29,164 nucleotides of DNA from CAWUKV01 sp963923025 (lineage in GTDB: Bacteria > Cyanobacteriota > Cyanobacteriia > Phormidesmidales > Phormidesmidaceae), in NCBI GenBank assembly GCA_963923025.1, contig CAWUKV010000040.1:1-29164 (forward strand). Reading direction: 5' to 3'. The position numbers and the translations under genes were made by a program. The first letter of the stretch is position 1, and each line of letters starts with the position of its first letter. The notes beneath the pieces are model-generated. The model was not told the DNA's origin. It did not search any database and worked only from the letters and a program-made list of their open reading frames with translations. Below, piece after piece: positions 15,676 to 24,159 of this stretch.

Positions 15676-17457
15676 CTAGGCTGAGGGAGAACTAATTACT
15701 TCTTCATACGACCCTGACTGTTGCAGGCGTCCTTGATCTAAGCGATAAATGCGATCGCACTGCTTAATAGTTGAGAACCGATGGGCAATGATAATCAGTG
15801 TCTTGGAGCCAGCCAAGGTGTTAATGGCCTCGCTGACGCGCTGCTCGGTTTCGGTGTCGAGGGCTGAGGTAGCTTCATCCAGGACTAAAATCTCTCGACC
15901 GTGGTAAAGGGCACGGGCAATGCCGATGCGCTGCCGTTGCCCCCCTGACAGGCGCACGCCCCGCTCACCGACAGGCGTTTTAACCCCTTCTGGCAGCGTT
16001 GCAATCAAGTCTTCGAGCTGAGCCGCCTGTACCGCTTCCCACAGTCGGTCTGGGTCAATTTGGTCAATGGGTACTCCAAAGGCAATGTTCTGCTCGACAG
16101 TCTCGTCCGAAAGGAAGATGGATTGGGGAATGTAGCCCAGTAGGTTTTGCCAGGCCCGCAGGTTATTGTAAATCGAGACCCCATCCACTTTGATATCGCC
16201 TGACGCTGGCTGGAGCAGACCCAGCACAATATCGACTAAGGTTGTTTTACCCGAGCCCGATTTGCCGACTAGTGCGATAGACTCGCCCTTGCGAATGGTC
16301 AGTGATAGGTCCTCAATCGCAGGACTTTGGGCAGACGGATAGCGGTAGGATAGGTGCTCCAGGGTAATGTCGTACTGAAAAGCTGTGGTCAGGTGTGGGC
16401 TGTGTCCGGCCAGATTGGGGATAGGTGCTTGGGTGTTGAAGCGTTCCAGCTCCTTCAGATCGTGGTAGAGCATGTCTAGGGCATAGCTCGACTCGCGGAT
16501 GCTGGTCAGGGCACTTAAAGACTGACTGGCAGCAGGTAAGAGGCGAATGGACGCCACGGCAAACACGCCCATTACCGACGTCAGGTCTTCGAGGGTGCGA
16601 CCCATAATCAGCTGGGAGAAGACGATAAAGGCCAGCAAAAACAACACTAGAATGGTCTCGATCGTGATGCGGGGGAGAATGTAGAATCCCTCAACCCATA
16701 CGGCGGCCTTGGAGAACGCTGTGGCGTGAGTGACTAGATCCTGCTCGAAGTAGTCTTCACAGCCGATAATCTTGGTTTCTTTCAGCCCGCCGAGACCGTG
16801 GTTGATGGCCCGGACCATATCGCCTTGGGTATCGGATTTAATGGCACCCCAGTTACGTACCCGGCGGCTCACGCGGGCAAAAATGAGGGAAACGGGGAGC
16901 AAAATAGCCAGCGCGACAACCAGCAGAGAAAAGTCGGTGTAGGCCAGTAGCGACAGCAGCACCACGACAATTACCACGTTCGCCACCACTTCTAGCAGCG
17001 GCACTAAACAGTTCGCAGCCAGTTGGTAAGACTCCACCACGATGTTCTTGATCATCACGGCGCTGTTGTGGTTCAGGTGGAACAGATAGGGAATGTGCAA
17101 ATAGGTATGCACCAGTCGCTTTTCTAGCTCTTTTTTCTGGCGGTAGCTGAAGCGATAGATGTGAATTTTACACAGGAAGTAAGCGACAGCCTTGAAGCAG
17201 AATAGCGCCATCACCAGTAGCCCCATACCGATGATGACCTGGGATTCTGTTCGCAGGTTGAGCATGCCCGTCATCCATCGCAAAACCGGTTGCCGCTCGA
17301 TAATGCTGGGGTCTGCCACAATGCTCAAAAAAGGACCAATCAGGCCAATGCCCAAGGCTTCCAGCAGCGAGGCAAAGACGAAGGCCACCAATAGAATGGC
17401 AAGCTGATGCCCCCTGCCCGATAAGACATAGAGCACTTTTAAAAGGTAAGTTCGCAT
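15676..17457 (-). CDS. ABC exporter/flippase, fused membrane and ATP-binding domains (PglK/HepA-like)
   Basis: An ABC half-transporter of about 593 residues. Six membrane helices lie in the first 330 residues (LAILLVAFVFASLLEALGIG, VIIGMGLLVMALFCFKAVAY, VVIVVVLLSLLAY and others). The ATPase domain carries Walker A GKSGSGKTT, Q-loop GYIPQS, signature LSGGQRQR, Walker B ILVLDEATSALD and the H-loop IIAHR. The N-terminal pattern resembles the lipid-linked oligosaccharide flippase PglK and cyanobacterial HepA-like exporters, so it probably moves the glycan intermediate made by the neighbouring enzymes. The frame is open to an ATG at 17517, overlapping the upstream gene by 17 nt. I prefer 17457, where the family's MRTYLLKVLYVL opening begins, but neither start has a strong ribosome site. 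Confidence 0.92.
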   Translation of the reverse strand: MRTYLLKVLYVLSGRGHQLAILLVAFVFASLLEALGIGLIGPFLSIVADPSIIERQPVLRWMTGMLNLRTESQVIIGMGLLVMALFCFKAVAYFLCKIHIYRFSYRQKKELEKRLVHTYLHIPYLFHLNHNSAVMIKNIVVESYQLAANCLVPLLEVVANVVIVVVLLSLLAYTDFSLLVVALAILLPVSLIFARVSRRVRNWGAIKSDTQGDMVRAINHGLGGLKETKIIGCEDYFEQDLVTHATAFSKAAVWVEGFYILPRITIETILVLFLLAFIVFSQLIMGRTLEDLTSVMGVFAVASIRLLPAASQSLSALTSIRESSYALDMLYHDLKELERFNTQAPIPNLAGHSPHLTTAFQYDITLEHLSYRYPSAQSPAIEDLSLTIRKGESIALVGKSGSGKTTLVDIVLGLLQPASGDIKVDGVSIYNNLRAWQNLLGYIPQSIFLSDETVEQNIAFGVPIDQIDPDRLWEAVQAAQLEDLIATLPEGVKTPVGERGVRLSGGQRQRIGIARALYHGREILVLDEATSALDTETEQRVSEAINTLAGSKTLIIIAHRFSTIKQCDRIYRLDQGRLQQSGSYEEVISSPSA

Positions 17458-17500
17458 GGGAGTCCCAAAAAGGTTGGTTGAGGTGAGAGCGGGCGCGGTA

Positions 17501-18571
17501 CTAGGCCGCGATCGCATCTGGTGTTGCTCGCTCTAGGGGCACAGCATCTGTTGCTACAGCCAGCAGATCGGCCTCACTACAGCTGCGGGCAAAGGCTGTG
17601 GATAGATCGTAACGAGGGTGCCAGTTCAGCACCTGCTTAGCCGTTACGTTGGTGTAGCGTAGGGGTTTGAAACGACCGTGGACTTTGGCCGGGACTAGAA
17701 TGCCGGGCAGCTTTGCCTTGCCCCCCAGCCAGGTTTGGTTCACCCACCAGGCTAGTCCGGACAGTGCCCGAATAAAGCTCCAGCTCACGGATGCCTTCGG
17801 CGCGGGATGACCAGCGGCGAGTACCTGACGCGTGTAGGCAGTGACCGTGGGTGGGTTGTCGTCCACCAAGTTCAGGGTTTGGCCCACAGCTGTAGGACGG
17901 TCAACCGCTTGGATGATGGCCTCAGCACAGTTTTCCACGTAGATCATTGGCAGCTGACCGCGACCGCCTACCTTGACCCAGCGGCTGCCGAATTCGGCCC
18001 CAATGAGGGCATGCCACAGGCAGGTGCGACCGTAGATCATGCCGGGCCTCAGAATGGTTACGTCCGCCTGCTGCTCCTGTTCGAAGGCTCGATACAGCCG
18101 CTCTTGAATCAGCTTAGTTTGGGCGTATTCGTCCCGGTGCTTGGCATCGGCAGGCTTGAGGTCAACCAGGGTGGGCGCGGTTTCGTCCAAAAGCTGCCCT
18201 GTCCGCATGCCAAAGTTGTCGTAAACCGAGAAGGTGCTGATGGCAATCAGTTTTTTGAGGCCCGCTTCGGCCATCGCACTCAAAAGATTTTCGGTGGCGA
18301 GAACAGTACCACCAAACTGGGTGTAAAAGTCGCCCGCTTTGGTGGCTGCCAGGTGAATGACAGCATCGGCAGGCGAGAGCGCTTCGCTCAGGTCTCGGCG
18401 CGATCGCAGGTCATGACGAACCACAGTGAGCCGCGGATGACGGTGCCAGCTAAAGCGTTCCACGCGGGTCTTGTCGCGAACGACCGCCATCACCTCGTGA
18501 CCCTGTCGCAGTGCTGCGGCCACCACGTACTGACCCAAAAAACCGGACGCGCCAGTGACAAAAAGCTTCAT
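17501..18571 (-). CDS. NAD-dependent epimerase/dehydratase (extended SDR)
   Basis: A sugar-nucleotide epimerase/dehydratase-type protein of 356 residues. The Rossmann motif VTGASGFLGQ is near the N-terminus; the active-site region has SVYDNFG and the YxxxK pair in EYAQTK; PMIYVENCAEAI is a conserved family stretch. The substrate is not determinable. The ATG at 18571 overlaps the stop of the upstream oxidoreductase as ATGA and has GGAG eight nucleotides ahead. A TTG two codons further upstream is less likely because the ribosome site would be too close. It probably modifies a nucleotide sugar together with its coupled neighbour. Confidence 0.9.
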   Translation of the reverse strand: MKLFVTGASGFLGQYVVAAALRQGHEVMAVVRDKTRVERFSWHRHPRLTVVRHDLRSRRDLSEALSPADAVIHLAATKAGDFYTQFGGTVLATENLLSAMAEAGLKKLIAISTFSVYDNFGMRTGQLLDETAPTLVDLKPADAKHRDEYAQTKLIQERLYRAFEQEQQADVTILRPGMIYGRTCLWHALIGAEFGSRWVKVGGRGQLPMIYVENCAEAIIQAVDRPTAVGQTLNLVDDNPPTVTAYTRQVLAAGHPAPKASVSWSFIRALSGLAWWVNQTWLGGKAKLPGILVPAKVHGRFKPLRYTNVTAKQVLNWHPRYDLSTAFARSCSEADLLAVATDAVPLERATPDAIAA

Positions 18572-19680
18572 AGCCAATTCTCCGAATTAAGCAGGGCATC
18601 GATGAGCTGACACGTGCGGGCCATGTCTGCGTAGGTGACGGGGGGCTGTTGCCCCGTGGCAATGGCCTGGTAGGTTTGGTCCATTAGCCGATAGAGTCCC
18701 TCATAGGGCGTATGCTGCATGACTTTGTTACGAAAATTGCGGACGCTGGAGCCCACCATTCCCCAGCCGTTCTGCCAGTGATTCACCAATGGAGAAAGCT
18801 GTTTACCGAGACTGTGGGGACCGTTGTAGCGCAGGAACGGCTGAAACAGGTCAACCTCAGCTGTTCCCTTGTTGCCTCGTACGGTGATGCTGAAACAGTC
18901 GGGCTGAGTATAGCTGCTAAAGCGAATGCGTCCGTGGGCATTACCGCAGATGACCGTGGCATCCAGGTCATCGTATTTGAACAGGTCGCCCCCGCCATGG
19001 TTACTCCAGGCTGCCGACACCCGGTCAAACTCGCCCTCTGGTAAGAACGTCAGCAGCAGATAGCTCAGGTGCGTGACAAAATCGTGAACCACACCCGCTG
19101 GTAACTGGTGGACTGGACTGGGTAGGTTCTCGTCGGCGTAGCGCCCGCCGCTGCGAATGTCCAGCGCCATCCGGACTTCGACGTCTTGAATGTCACCAAT
19201 GGCCCCCTCAGTCAGCAGCTGTTGAATGGCCATAACGGGTTCGTTGAAGCGGTAGTTGTGGTCTTCAATCAGAACACGCTCACACCGCTGCGCTACCGCC
19301 CAAAGCTGTTCAAATTCGTTGGCGTTGAGGGCAATGGGCTTCTCGCACACCACATGCATGCCGCGCTCCAGGCAGTCTGTAGCCAGTCGCAAGTGGGTTT
19401 GGGGGGGAGTGAGAATGTGTACCACGTCGGGCTGGGCCTCGACCAGCATTTGACGGTAGTCGGTGTAGGCTCCTGCAGCTGCGAAGGTCTCAGCTGCATA
19501 CTGAGTTGCCGCCGAGGAAAGGTCGCAGACGCCGACCAACTCAGCGCGATCGCTGCTGCTCAGAAAACTCAGGTGTTCCTTAGAAATTGCCCCCGTCCCA
19601 ATTACGGCGGCCCGGAGCGGGCGCGTGGACGATGGGGATGCCGATTGATCGAGCGATTTATCTAACAGTTCTGCAGTCAT
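18568..19680 (-). CDS. Gfo/Idh/MocA-family NAD(P)-dependent sugar oxidoreductase
   Basis: A 370-residue oxidoreductase with N-terminal Rossmann motif AVIGTGAISKEH, the family-specific cofactor/catalytic motif CEKPIALN and a C-terminal alpha/beta domain (VHDFVTHLSYLLL, FDRVSAAWSNHGG). Relatives oxidise or reduce sugar rings, often nucleotide sugars in surface glycan loci. The start is well supported: GGAGAG lies upstream of the ATG, and the ATG overlaps the stop of the GT2 gene by 4 nt (ATGA). Its own stop overlaps the SDR start in the same way. The three genes are therefore likely translated as a coupled unit. The reaction is inferred from family only. Confidence 0.92.
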   Translation of the reverse strand: MTAELLDKSLDQSASPSSTRPLRAAVIGTGAISKEHLSFLSSSDRAELVGVCDLSSAATQYAAETFAAAGAYTDYRQMLVEAQPDVVHILTPPQTHLRLATDCLERGMHVVCEKPIALNANEFEQLWAVAQRCERVLIEDHNYRFNEPVMAIQQLLTEGAIGDIQDVEVRMALDIRSGGRYADENLPSPVHQLPAGVVHDFVTHLSYLLLTFLPEGEFDRVSAAWSNHGGGDLFKYDDLDATVICGNAHGRIRFSSYTQPDCFSITVRGNKGTAEVDLFQPFLRYNGPHSLGKQLSPLVNHWQNGWGMVGSSVRNFRNKVMQHTPYEGLYRLMDQTYQAIATGQQPPVTYADMARTCQLIDALLNSENWL

Positions 19681-20834
19681 GCAGCTTCTCTCCGTGAAGG
19701 TGATTGAAGGGCGGTAGGGGGAACAGAATGAGCGGCTGTCTCAGTACTGGCAGTCTCGTGCTGCGCGGTCTCCGATTGGGGCATCACGGATGGGGACACT
19801 ACCGTCTTGTATTCGATCAGCTGCGGGGTCAGCCGCTGCCAGCGCAGTCGCCAGTATCTGATCTGTCCGAGCACCTGGGGCAGCTTTGAAATCGTGATGA
19901 ACAGCGCGAATAGTCGGGCATTGGCTGGGGTATCGCCATGCTGACGGCGGCCCTGATAGATACGCACCGCCAATAAGGGATAAACCGAAAACAACAACAG
20001 ACTTAGACCACGGGTCGGCCACAGCAGCCCCAGTGCCAGCGCAGGAACAAGCAGCCCCCACAGCCAGCCGCTGCGGTACTCGCGTCGCATGTATTGCTCG
20101 GGGGCCTGACCGTAGCGGGCGTACCCCTCGGCCACGGCCCAGCCTGTGCGGGTCATGCGTTTCCACCACTGGCTAAAGTGATGCATGTCTGAGTCGTGAT
20201 AGGTCATGGGGGTTGCCAACCGCCAAATTTTCCAGTCCAGTCGTCGCATCCGCAGGCACATTTCCGGCTCTTCGCCGCAGATGAGCTGTGGGTCAAAGCC
20301 ATTCACGGCCTGCACCGCTGCCGTCTGCATCAGCGCAATACCTCCGCAGGCAGTTACTTCGCCGGGTCGGGCCGTGTCCCATTCCATATCGGCCAGCTGG
20401 TTGTAGCGGGTGGCAGTGGGATACTTCTCGACGGTACGACCGCAAACCACCGCAATTTGCGGGGCTTGAGCAAACTGATTTAACGCAACTGTCAGCCACC
20501 CGTCGATGAGCTCACAATCGCCATCAATGAATTGCACATATATTAAGTCCCCATGCTGCTGCATGAGTCGCTCAAACCCGGCGTTGCGGGCTCTGGCTGC
20601 CGTAAAGGGGATGGACATATCCAGCTCAACCACCTCGACCCCTTGACTGCGGGCAAAGGCGACGCTGTCATCGGTCGAACCCGAATCAACATAGACAACC
20701 GGCAAATTAGGCGGTAGCGATCGCAGGCAGCGCTTCAGCCGTTCTCCTTCGTTTCGCCCGATGGTGACAATGCCGATATCGGCGCCAAGCTGGTTGCTGC
20801 ACCCGTCGGATTCAGTTTGATTTAGCCCAAGCAT
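19677..20834 (-). CDS. glycosyltransferase family 2, membrane-attached
   Basis: A 385-residue GT-A fold enzyme. The nucleotide-sugar binding half shows GIVTIGRNEGERLKRCLRSL, VVYVDSGSTDDS and the metal-binding acidic motif FIDGDCEL. The acceptor part includes EEPEMCLRMRRLDWKIWRL, matching the ED/RRW-type region of inverting GT2 enzymes. Two hydrophobic stretches near the C-terminus (WLWGLLVPALALGLLW and LSLLLFSVYPLLAV) suggest membrane attachment. About 40 Thr/Ala/Glu/Ser-rich residues end the protein. It is the first gene of the minus-strand glycan run, reading from a promoter at 20980-21008 through a leader of about 140 nt. It may add an early sugar on a lipid carrier (inference). Confidence 0.9.
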   Translation of the reverse strand: MLGLNQTESDGCSNQLGADIGIVTIGRNEGERLKRCLRSLPPNLPVVYVDSGSTDDSVAFARSQGVEVVELDMSIPFTAARARNAGFERLMQQHGDLIYVQFIDGDCELIDGWLTVALNQFAQAPQIAVVCGRTVEKYPTATRYNQLADMEWDTARPGEVTACGGIALMQTAAVQAVNGFDPQLICGEEPEMCLRMRRLDWKIWRLATPMTYHDSDMHHFSQWWKRMTRTGWAVAEGYARYGQAPEQYMRREYRSGWLWGLLVPALALGLLWPTRGLSLLLFSVYPLLAVRIYQGRRQHGDTPANARLFALFITISKLPQVLGQIRYWRLRWQRLTPQLIEYKTVVSPSVMPQSETAQHETASTETAAHSVPPTALQSPSRREAA

Positions 20835-20979
20835 ATAAACACCGCTCGGTAATGGCTGTACTCCTTAACAGATGAGCAGTCTTGTAATCGAAAAGTTCCA
20901 AATGGAAACCGTTCATGAGCCCTTGTTTGCAAACTGTGAAGTGTCTCCTGTTCTGGAACTTCTCCTACGCGAAATGGCT

Positions 20980-21008
20980 CTTATCAACAGCTGTCAAAAT
21001 GATGTCAA
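20980..21008 (-). promoter_or_regulatory. sigma70-type promoter of the minus-strand glycan operon
   Basis: On the minus strand, TTGACA (21008-21003) is separated by exactly 17 nt from GATAAG (20985-20980), which matches four of six -10 positions. Transcription would begin near 20973 and run into the GT2 gene at 20834. It lies within 50 bp of the divergent GT4-like gene at 21027, so a regulator here could act on both runs. Confidence 0.55.
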
Positions 21009-21026
21009 TACGTAGGATGCTAGGTC

Positions 21027-22268
21027 ATGAAGGAACGCCGACTGCTCATCGTACGGCAAACTGAAAACTACCGTGAGCTAGTCACTTCGCGCCGCTTGCA
21101 GTTTCGGCCTCAGGCCATGCACGCGATGGAAGCAATGACGGCCTGGGGCTTTCAGCTGGGTGAGGTGGGCGTGATGGCCTGCCAATCTAATCAGCCCTTC
21201 AACGAAGTCCTGGAGACTGGGGTGCGGGTGATTGGCACAGGCCTACCGGCAGATGCTGACCCTGAACTGGTGCTCAAAGTTGTTGCAGATTTTTGCCCCA
21301 CTCACCTCATTTTGCAGGTGCCTGAACCCAGATATTTTCGCTGGGCAATCCGCAACCAAATCCGCATCATGGCCCTGTTTGAGCAGCCTTTTGACACGCT
21401 TTCTCTGCAAACTCGATGGGCCAACTACCGACTGTCTAAACTGCTAAACCACACGTTGGTGGACTGGGTTGGCAACCAGGGGGTTGGGGCCTGTCAATCG
21501 CTCCTACAGATGGGGGTATTGTCTAGCAAAGTCGTGCCCTGGAGCTGGCCACAGCCGATCACTCAGCGTCAATTTGAGCCGCGCCAACTGCGCAGTGCCT
21601 TAACGTCTTCCCGGACGGCCCTACGACTAGTTTACCAAGGTGGGATCTCGTCTAGTAAGGGATTAGGCGATCTGTTGATTGCGATGGCGCATCTACTTTC
21701 GAAAGGCCGAAGTGTTCAGCTCCTAGCCATTGGTAAGGGCGAAACCGACCGCTTTCGGGCGCAGGCTAGACGGCTACAGTTGGCAGACAAAATTGAGTTT
21801 GTTGAACATCTGTCGGAACAGGAGCGTCTGAACCGTATTCATACGGCGGATATGCTGGTGGTTCCCAGCCGCCACGACTATCCAGAATCTAGCCCCAGTC
21901 TGTTGTACGACGGGCTGATGACCTGTACGCCGATTGTGGCCTCCGACCACCCTCTGTTCCTAGAGGTATTGCATCACGGCACTAACGCCATGATTTTTCC
22001 AGCGGGTAACGCGCGGGCGTTGGCGCATCGGATTGAGCGGTTGACCCATCAGCCCCAGCTCTATGCGCAGCTTTCTGAAGCCGGGCTCAAGCTGGAGTCG
22101 ACGCAGCAAACGTCGATGAGCTGGGCAGAGCTGATCAACCGATGGTTACAGGATGGATCGGATGATCGGCTATGGCTTCAGCAGCAGTCACTGCGATCGC
22201 AGATGAATTCTGCCTCGCAGCCCCAGCGGATGCCGACCAAAGTGACCGTGCTCACTCGTTCAGCCTAG
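21027..22268 (+). CDS. glycosyltransferase, GT4-like
   Basis: A 413-residue protein whose C-terminal half is a GT-B donor domain of the GT4 type: RLVYQGGISSSKGLGDLLIA, VQLLAIGKGETDRF, KIEFVEHLSEQERL and VPSRHDYPESSPSLLYDGL. The last stretch occupies the place of the EX7E motif but is altered, since its second Glu is replaced (ESSPSLLYD). The N-terminal half (RRLLIVRQTENYRELVTSRR) is less familiar. It is the first gene of the plus-strand glycan run. AGGA lies nine nucleotides before the ATG. The altered motif leaves open whether it is retaining GT4 or a divergent subgroup. Confidence 0.82.
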   Translation: MKERRLLIVRQTENYRELVTSRRLQFRPQAMHAMEAMTAWGFQLGEVGVMACQSNQPFNEVLETGVRVIGTGLPADADPELVLKVVADFCPTHLILQVPEPRYFRWAIRNQIRIMALFEQPFDTLSLQTRWANYRLSKLLNHTLVDWVGNQGVGACQSLLQMGVLSSKVVPWSWPQPITQRQFEPRQLRSALTSSRTALRLVYQGGISSSKGLGDLLIAMAHLLSKGRSVQLLAIGKGETDRFRAQARRLQLADKIEFVEHLSEQERLNRIHTADMLVVPSRHDYPESSPSLLYDGLMTCTPIVASDHPLFLEVLHHGTNAMIFPAGNARALAHRIERLTHQPQLYAQLSEAGLKLESTQQTSMSWAELINRWLQDGSDDRLWLQQQSLRSQMNSASQPQRMPTKVTVLTRSA

Positions 22269-22270
22269 CC

Positions 22271-22305
22271 GCAGCTCAGGGCAAGAGCAGCCCTGAGCTG
22301 CTCTT
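22271..22305 (+). terminator. two overlapping, mutually exclusive hairpins after the GT4-like gene
   Basis: Hairpin A pairs GCAGCTCAGGGC (22271-22282) with GCCCTGAGCTGC (22290-22301), a perfect 12-bp stem with a 7-nt loop. Hairpin B pairs AAGAGCAGC (22283-22291) with GCTGCTCTT (22297-22305), 9 bp with a 5-nt loop, and cannot coexist with A. Only a weak pyrimidine-rich tract (TCTTACTTT) follows. It may terminate, attenuate or protect the 3' end between the first and second genes of the plus-strand run. Confidence 0.6.
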
Positions 22306-22350
22306 ACTTTGGGTTGCTCTATCTTGTTGTTTCTCTAAAGACGCCGTGCG

Positions 22351-24003
22351 ATGAAAGATTTATCCGTGTCCAGTCCACCGTCTCTTAGGGATGGTGACCG
22401 TCACCATCAGTCTTCGCTTGGAATCAGTTACCGTTCAGCACGCCACTACCTATGGCTGTTTGGGATTGCCCTGTTGATGGTGGGTCTACGATTTTTCATG
22501 ATCGGGCACCAGAGCTTTTGGATTGATGAAGGCTACACGCTCTATTTTTCTGACGGTCCTACCTTCGGTGATGCGGTGGCTCGCCTGCTAGAGACCGATT
22601 TGAGCGATCGCTATCGGATGACCTACTACCTGATCATGTATGGTTGGCGGCATCTGTTCGGTGATAGCGAAGTCGCCATTCGTTCGTTTTCTGCGCTGTG
22701 CAGCGTGATTTCTGCTGTGCTGGTGTATTTTACCGCCCGCTATTGGTTCGGCAAACGGTATGCCCTGTGGGCCTTTCTGACGATATCTCTCAGTGCTTAC
22801 TGCATTTACTACAGCCAGGAAGCACGGGACTATGCGCTGTCCATCATGGTGGTTTCGGCACAAATTTTTGCACTCAGTCGAGCTTTTTCACAGGGACCGC
22901 AGTCGGTTGGTGGGGCAGACTGGCGGTCACATATCGGCTTTAAGGCAATGTTTGTTCTATTTACTGCCTTTGGTGTGCTGTTGAATGTGCTAATGCTGTG
23001 CTTCTCTGCTGGCTTGGCTCTGGCGCATCTGCTGATGATGAAAGGGGTGAGACGTTGGCTAAGCTGGTGGGTCCCAGCTGCGCTACTGTCAGTTCTCCCG
23101 ATGATGATGTATCTGCTGGCCCCTACGGCAGCCTCACCTGACGAGATTGGCGTCTCGCGGTTCTATCTGCCGTTGCTGTATAATGTGTCCTATGCGGTTT
23201 ATGGCTTGCTGGCAGGTACAACTTTTGCACCGCCTCAAATACTGCTCAGAACTGGTAGTAAGCTGGCCGTCGTCTCCACCTACTGGCCCATGTTGGTCTG
23301 GTTTGCAGTAACCTTTGCTGGGATTGCCGCAAGTTTTGTCGGGTACTGGCTGTGGCATTGGCATCGTCGTCCGGCGGCGTATACCCTGGAGCGGTTTTTG
23401 ACCTATACGCTGGTGCTGTCCTTTGGTGCAGGCATCTTATTGGCCTACATTACCAAGCTAAACTGGTTGCCCCGACACGTCTTCTACGTCTCGCCTATTA
23501 TTGCTCTGATTCTACCTGCGCTGTTTCGACGGCTAGAGGTGCGACTGCCAGGGGCCAATACGCTGCTGCGAGTGGCTGCCGGTTCGTTGGTCGCCATCAA
23601 TTTGGTGTCGCTCAACAACTATTACTTTGGTGAGCTGTATCAGAAAGATGACTTCCGAGCCGCTGCGCAGTATGTTGCTCAAGTCAAGGACAACAACCAT
23701 GGTGCTCAGCTTCAGTCCGTCCTCATTGGCGGTGCTGGCGACCCTAGGCTCATGCACTACTACGGTTCGCTGGAAACGCTGGATGGCAAATACATTACAC
23801 CTACTATTCAGACCGGGGAATTTGCTGAAAATGTACAGGAACTGACGGCGGCAGCTGATGAAGTGCTGCTCGTCTCGAATCGCGAATACGTTATTGCAGC
23901 GGATGGCGAGGTCTTGTCTGAGATGGAGAAAGCCTACGAGCTGGTTGATGTTGCTGAGTTTCACTACTTCAAGGTTTATCACTTTGAAAAGCACACAGCC
24001 TAA
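22351..24003 (+). CDS. GT-C family membrane glycosyltransferase (GT39/PMT_2-like)
   Basis: A 550-residue polytopic membrane protein with about ten hydrophobic helices (YLWLFGIALLMVGLRFFM, ALWAFLTISLSAYCIYY, AMFVLFTAFGVLLNVLMLCF and others). The first external loop carries the acidic signature SFWIDEGYT (about residues 54-62), and a later loop has YYSQEARDYAL; both are hallmarks of the ArnT/PMT-type GT-C enzymes that use polyprenyl-phosphate sugars on the outer face of the membrane. The C-terminal soluble part (about 430-550) includes KDDFRAAAQYVAQ, common in cyanobacterial members. It lies 82 nt after the GT4-like gene, separated by the paired hairpins. No Shine-Dalgarno site is visible. Confidence 0.88.
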   Translation: MKDLSVSSPPSLRDGDRHHQSSLGISYRSARHYLWLFGIALLMVGLRFFMIGHQSFWIDEGYTLYFSDGPTFGDAVARLLETDLSDRYRMTYYLIMYGWRHLFGDSEVAIRSFSALCSVISAVLVYFTARYWFGKRYALWAFLTISLSAYCIYYSQEARDYALSIMVVSAQIFALSRAFSQGPQSVGGADWRSHIGFKAMFVLFTAFGVLLNVLMLCFSAGLALAHLLMMKGVRRWLSWWVPAALLSVLPMMMYLLAPTAASPDEIGVSRFYLPLLYNVSYAVYGLLAGTTFAPPQILLRTGSKLAVVSTYWPMLVWFAVTFAGIAASFVGYWLWHWHRRPAAYTLERFLTYTLVLSFGAGILLAYITKLNWLPRHVFYVSPIIALILPALFRRLEVRLPGANTLLRVAAGSLVAINLVSLNNYYFGELYQKDDFRAAAQYVAQVKDNNHGAQLQSVLIGGAGDPRLMHYYGSLETLDGKYITPTIQTGEFAENVQELTAAADEVLLVSNREYVIAADGEVLSEMEKAYELVDVAEFHYFKVYHFEKHTA

Positions 24004-24012
24004 GCGTGGTTG

Positions 24013-24034
24013 AGCTGAGATACACTCAGCTTTG
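24013..24034 (+). terminator. weak hairpin after the GT-C gene
   Basis: AGCTGA (24013-24018) pairs with TCAGCT (24026-24031) around a 7-nt loop, followed by only three T. It lies 10 nt after the stop. A marginal terminator at best. The remaining 125 nt before the next gene are unremarkable apart from a TATAAA just before its ATG. Confidence 0.25.
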
Positions 24035-24159
24035 TCGACGGAGTAGATGGCGGCAAAAAGTGTAGCGCGCCGGGCAACTTGTTCGGTGCGCTGCGCGTCT
24101 GTGCTAATAGCAGTCTGTCGTTTTTTGTTCTGATTTACACTTCTTCCTAAATATAAAAT

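Noticed and set aside
15676..17517. Assignment of the ABC exporter as true HepA of heterocyst envelope formation
   Set aside because: HepA-like exporters also occur outside heterocystous species, and no heterocyst genes (hepB-type island, hgl, het) are visible here, so only a PglK/HepA-like call is justified.
17807..18610. Long open frame (267 codons) on the plus strand opposite the SDR gene
   Set aside because: It lies fully antisense to a gene with clear Rossmann and YxxxK motifs, and its translation has no recognisable domain. It is a by-product of the GC-rich codon use of the real gene.
19186..19665. Open frame of 159 codons on the plus strand inside the oxidoreductase gene
   Set aside because: It is antisense to the Rossmann domain of the Gfo/Idh/MocA protein. 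No independent evidence supports it.
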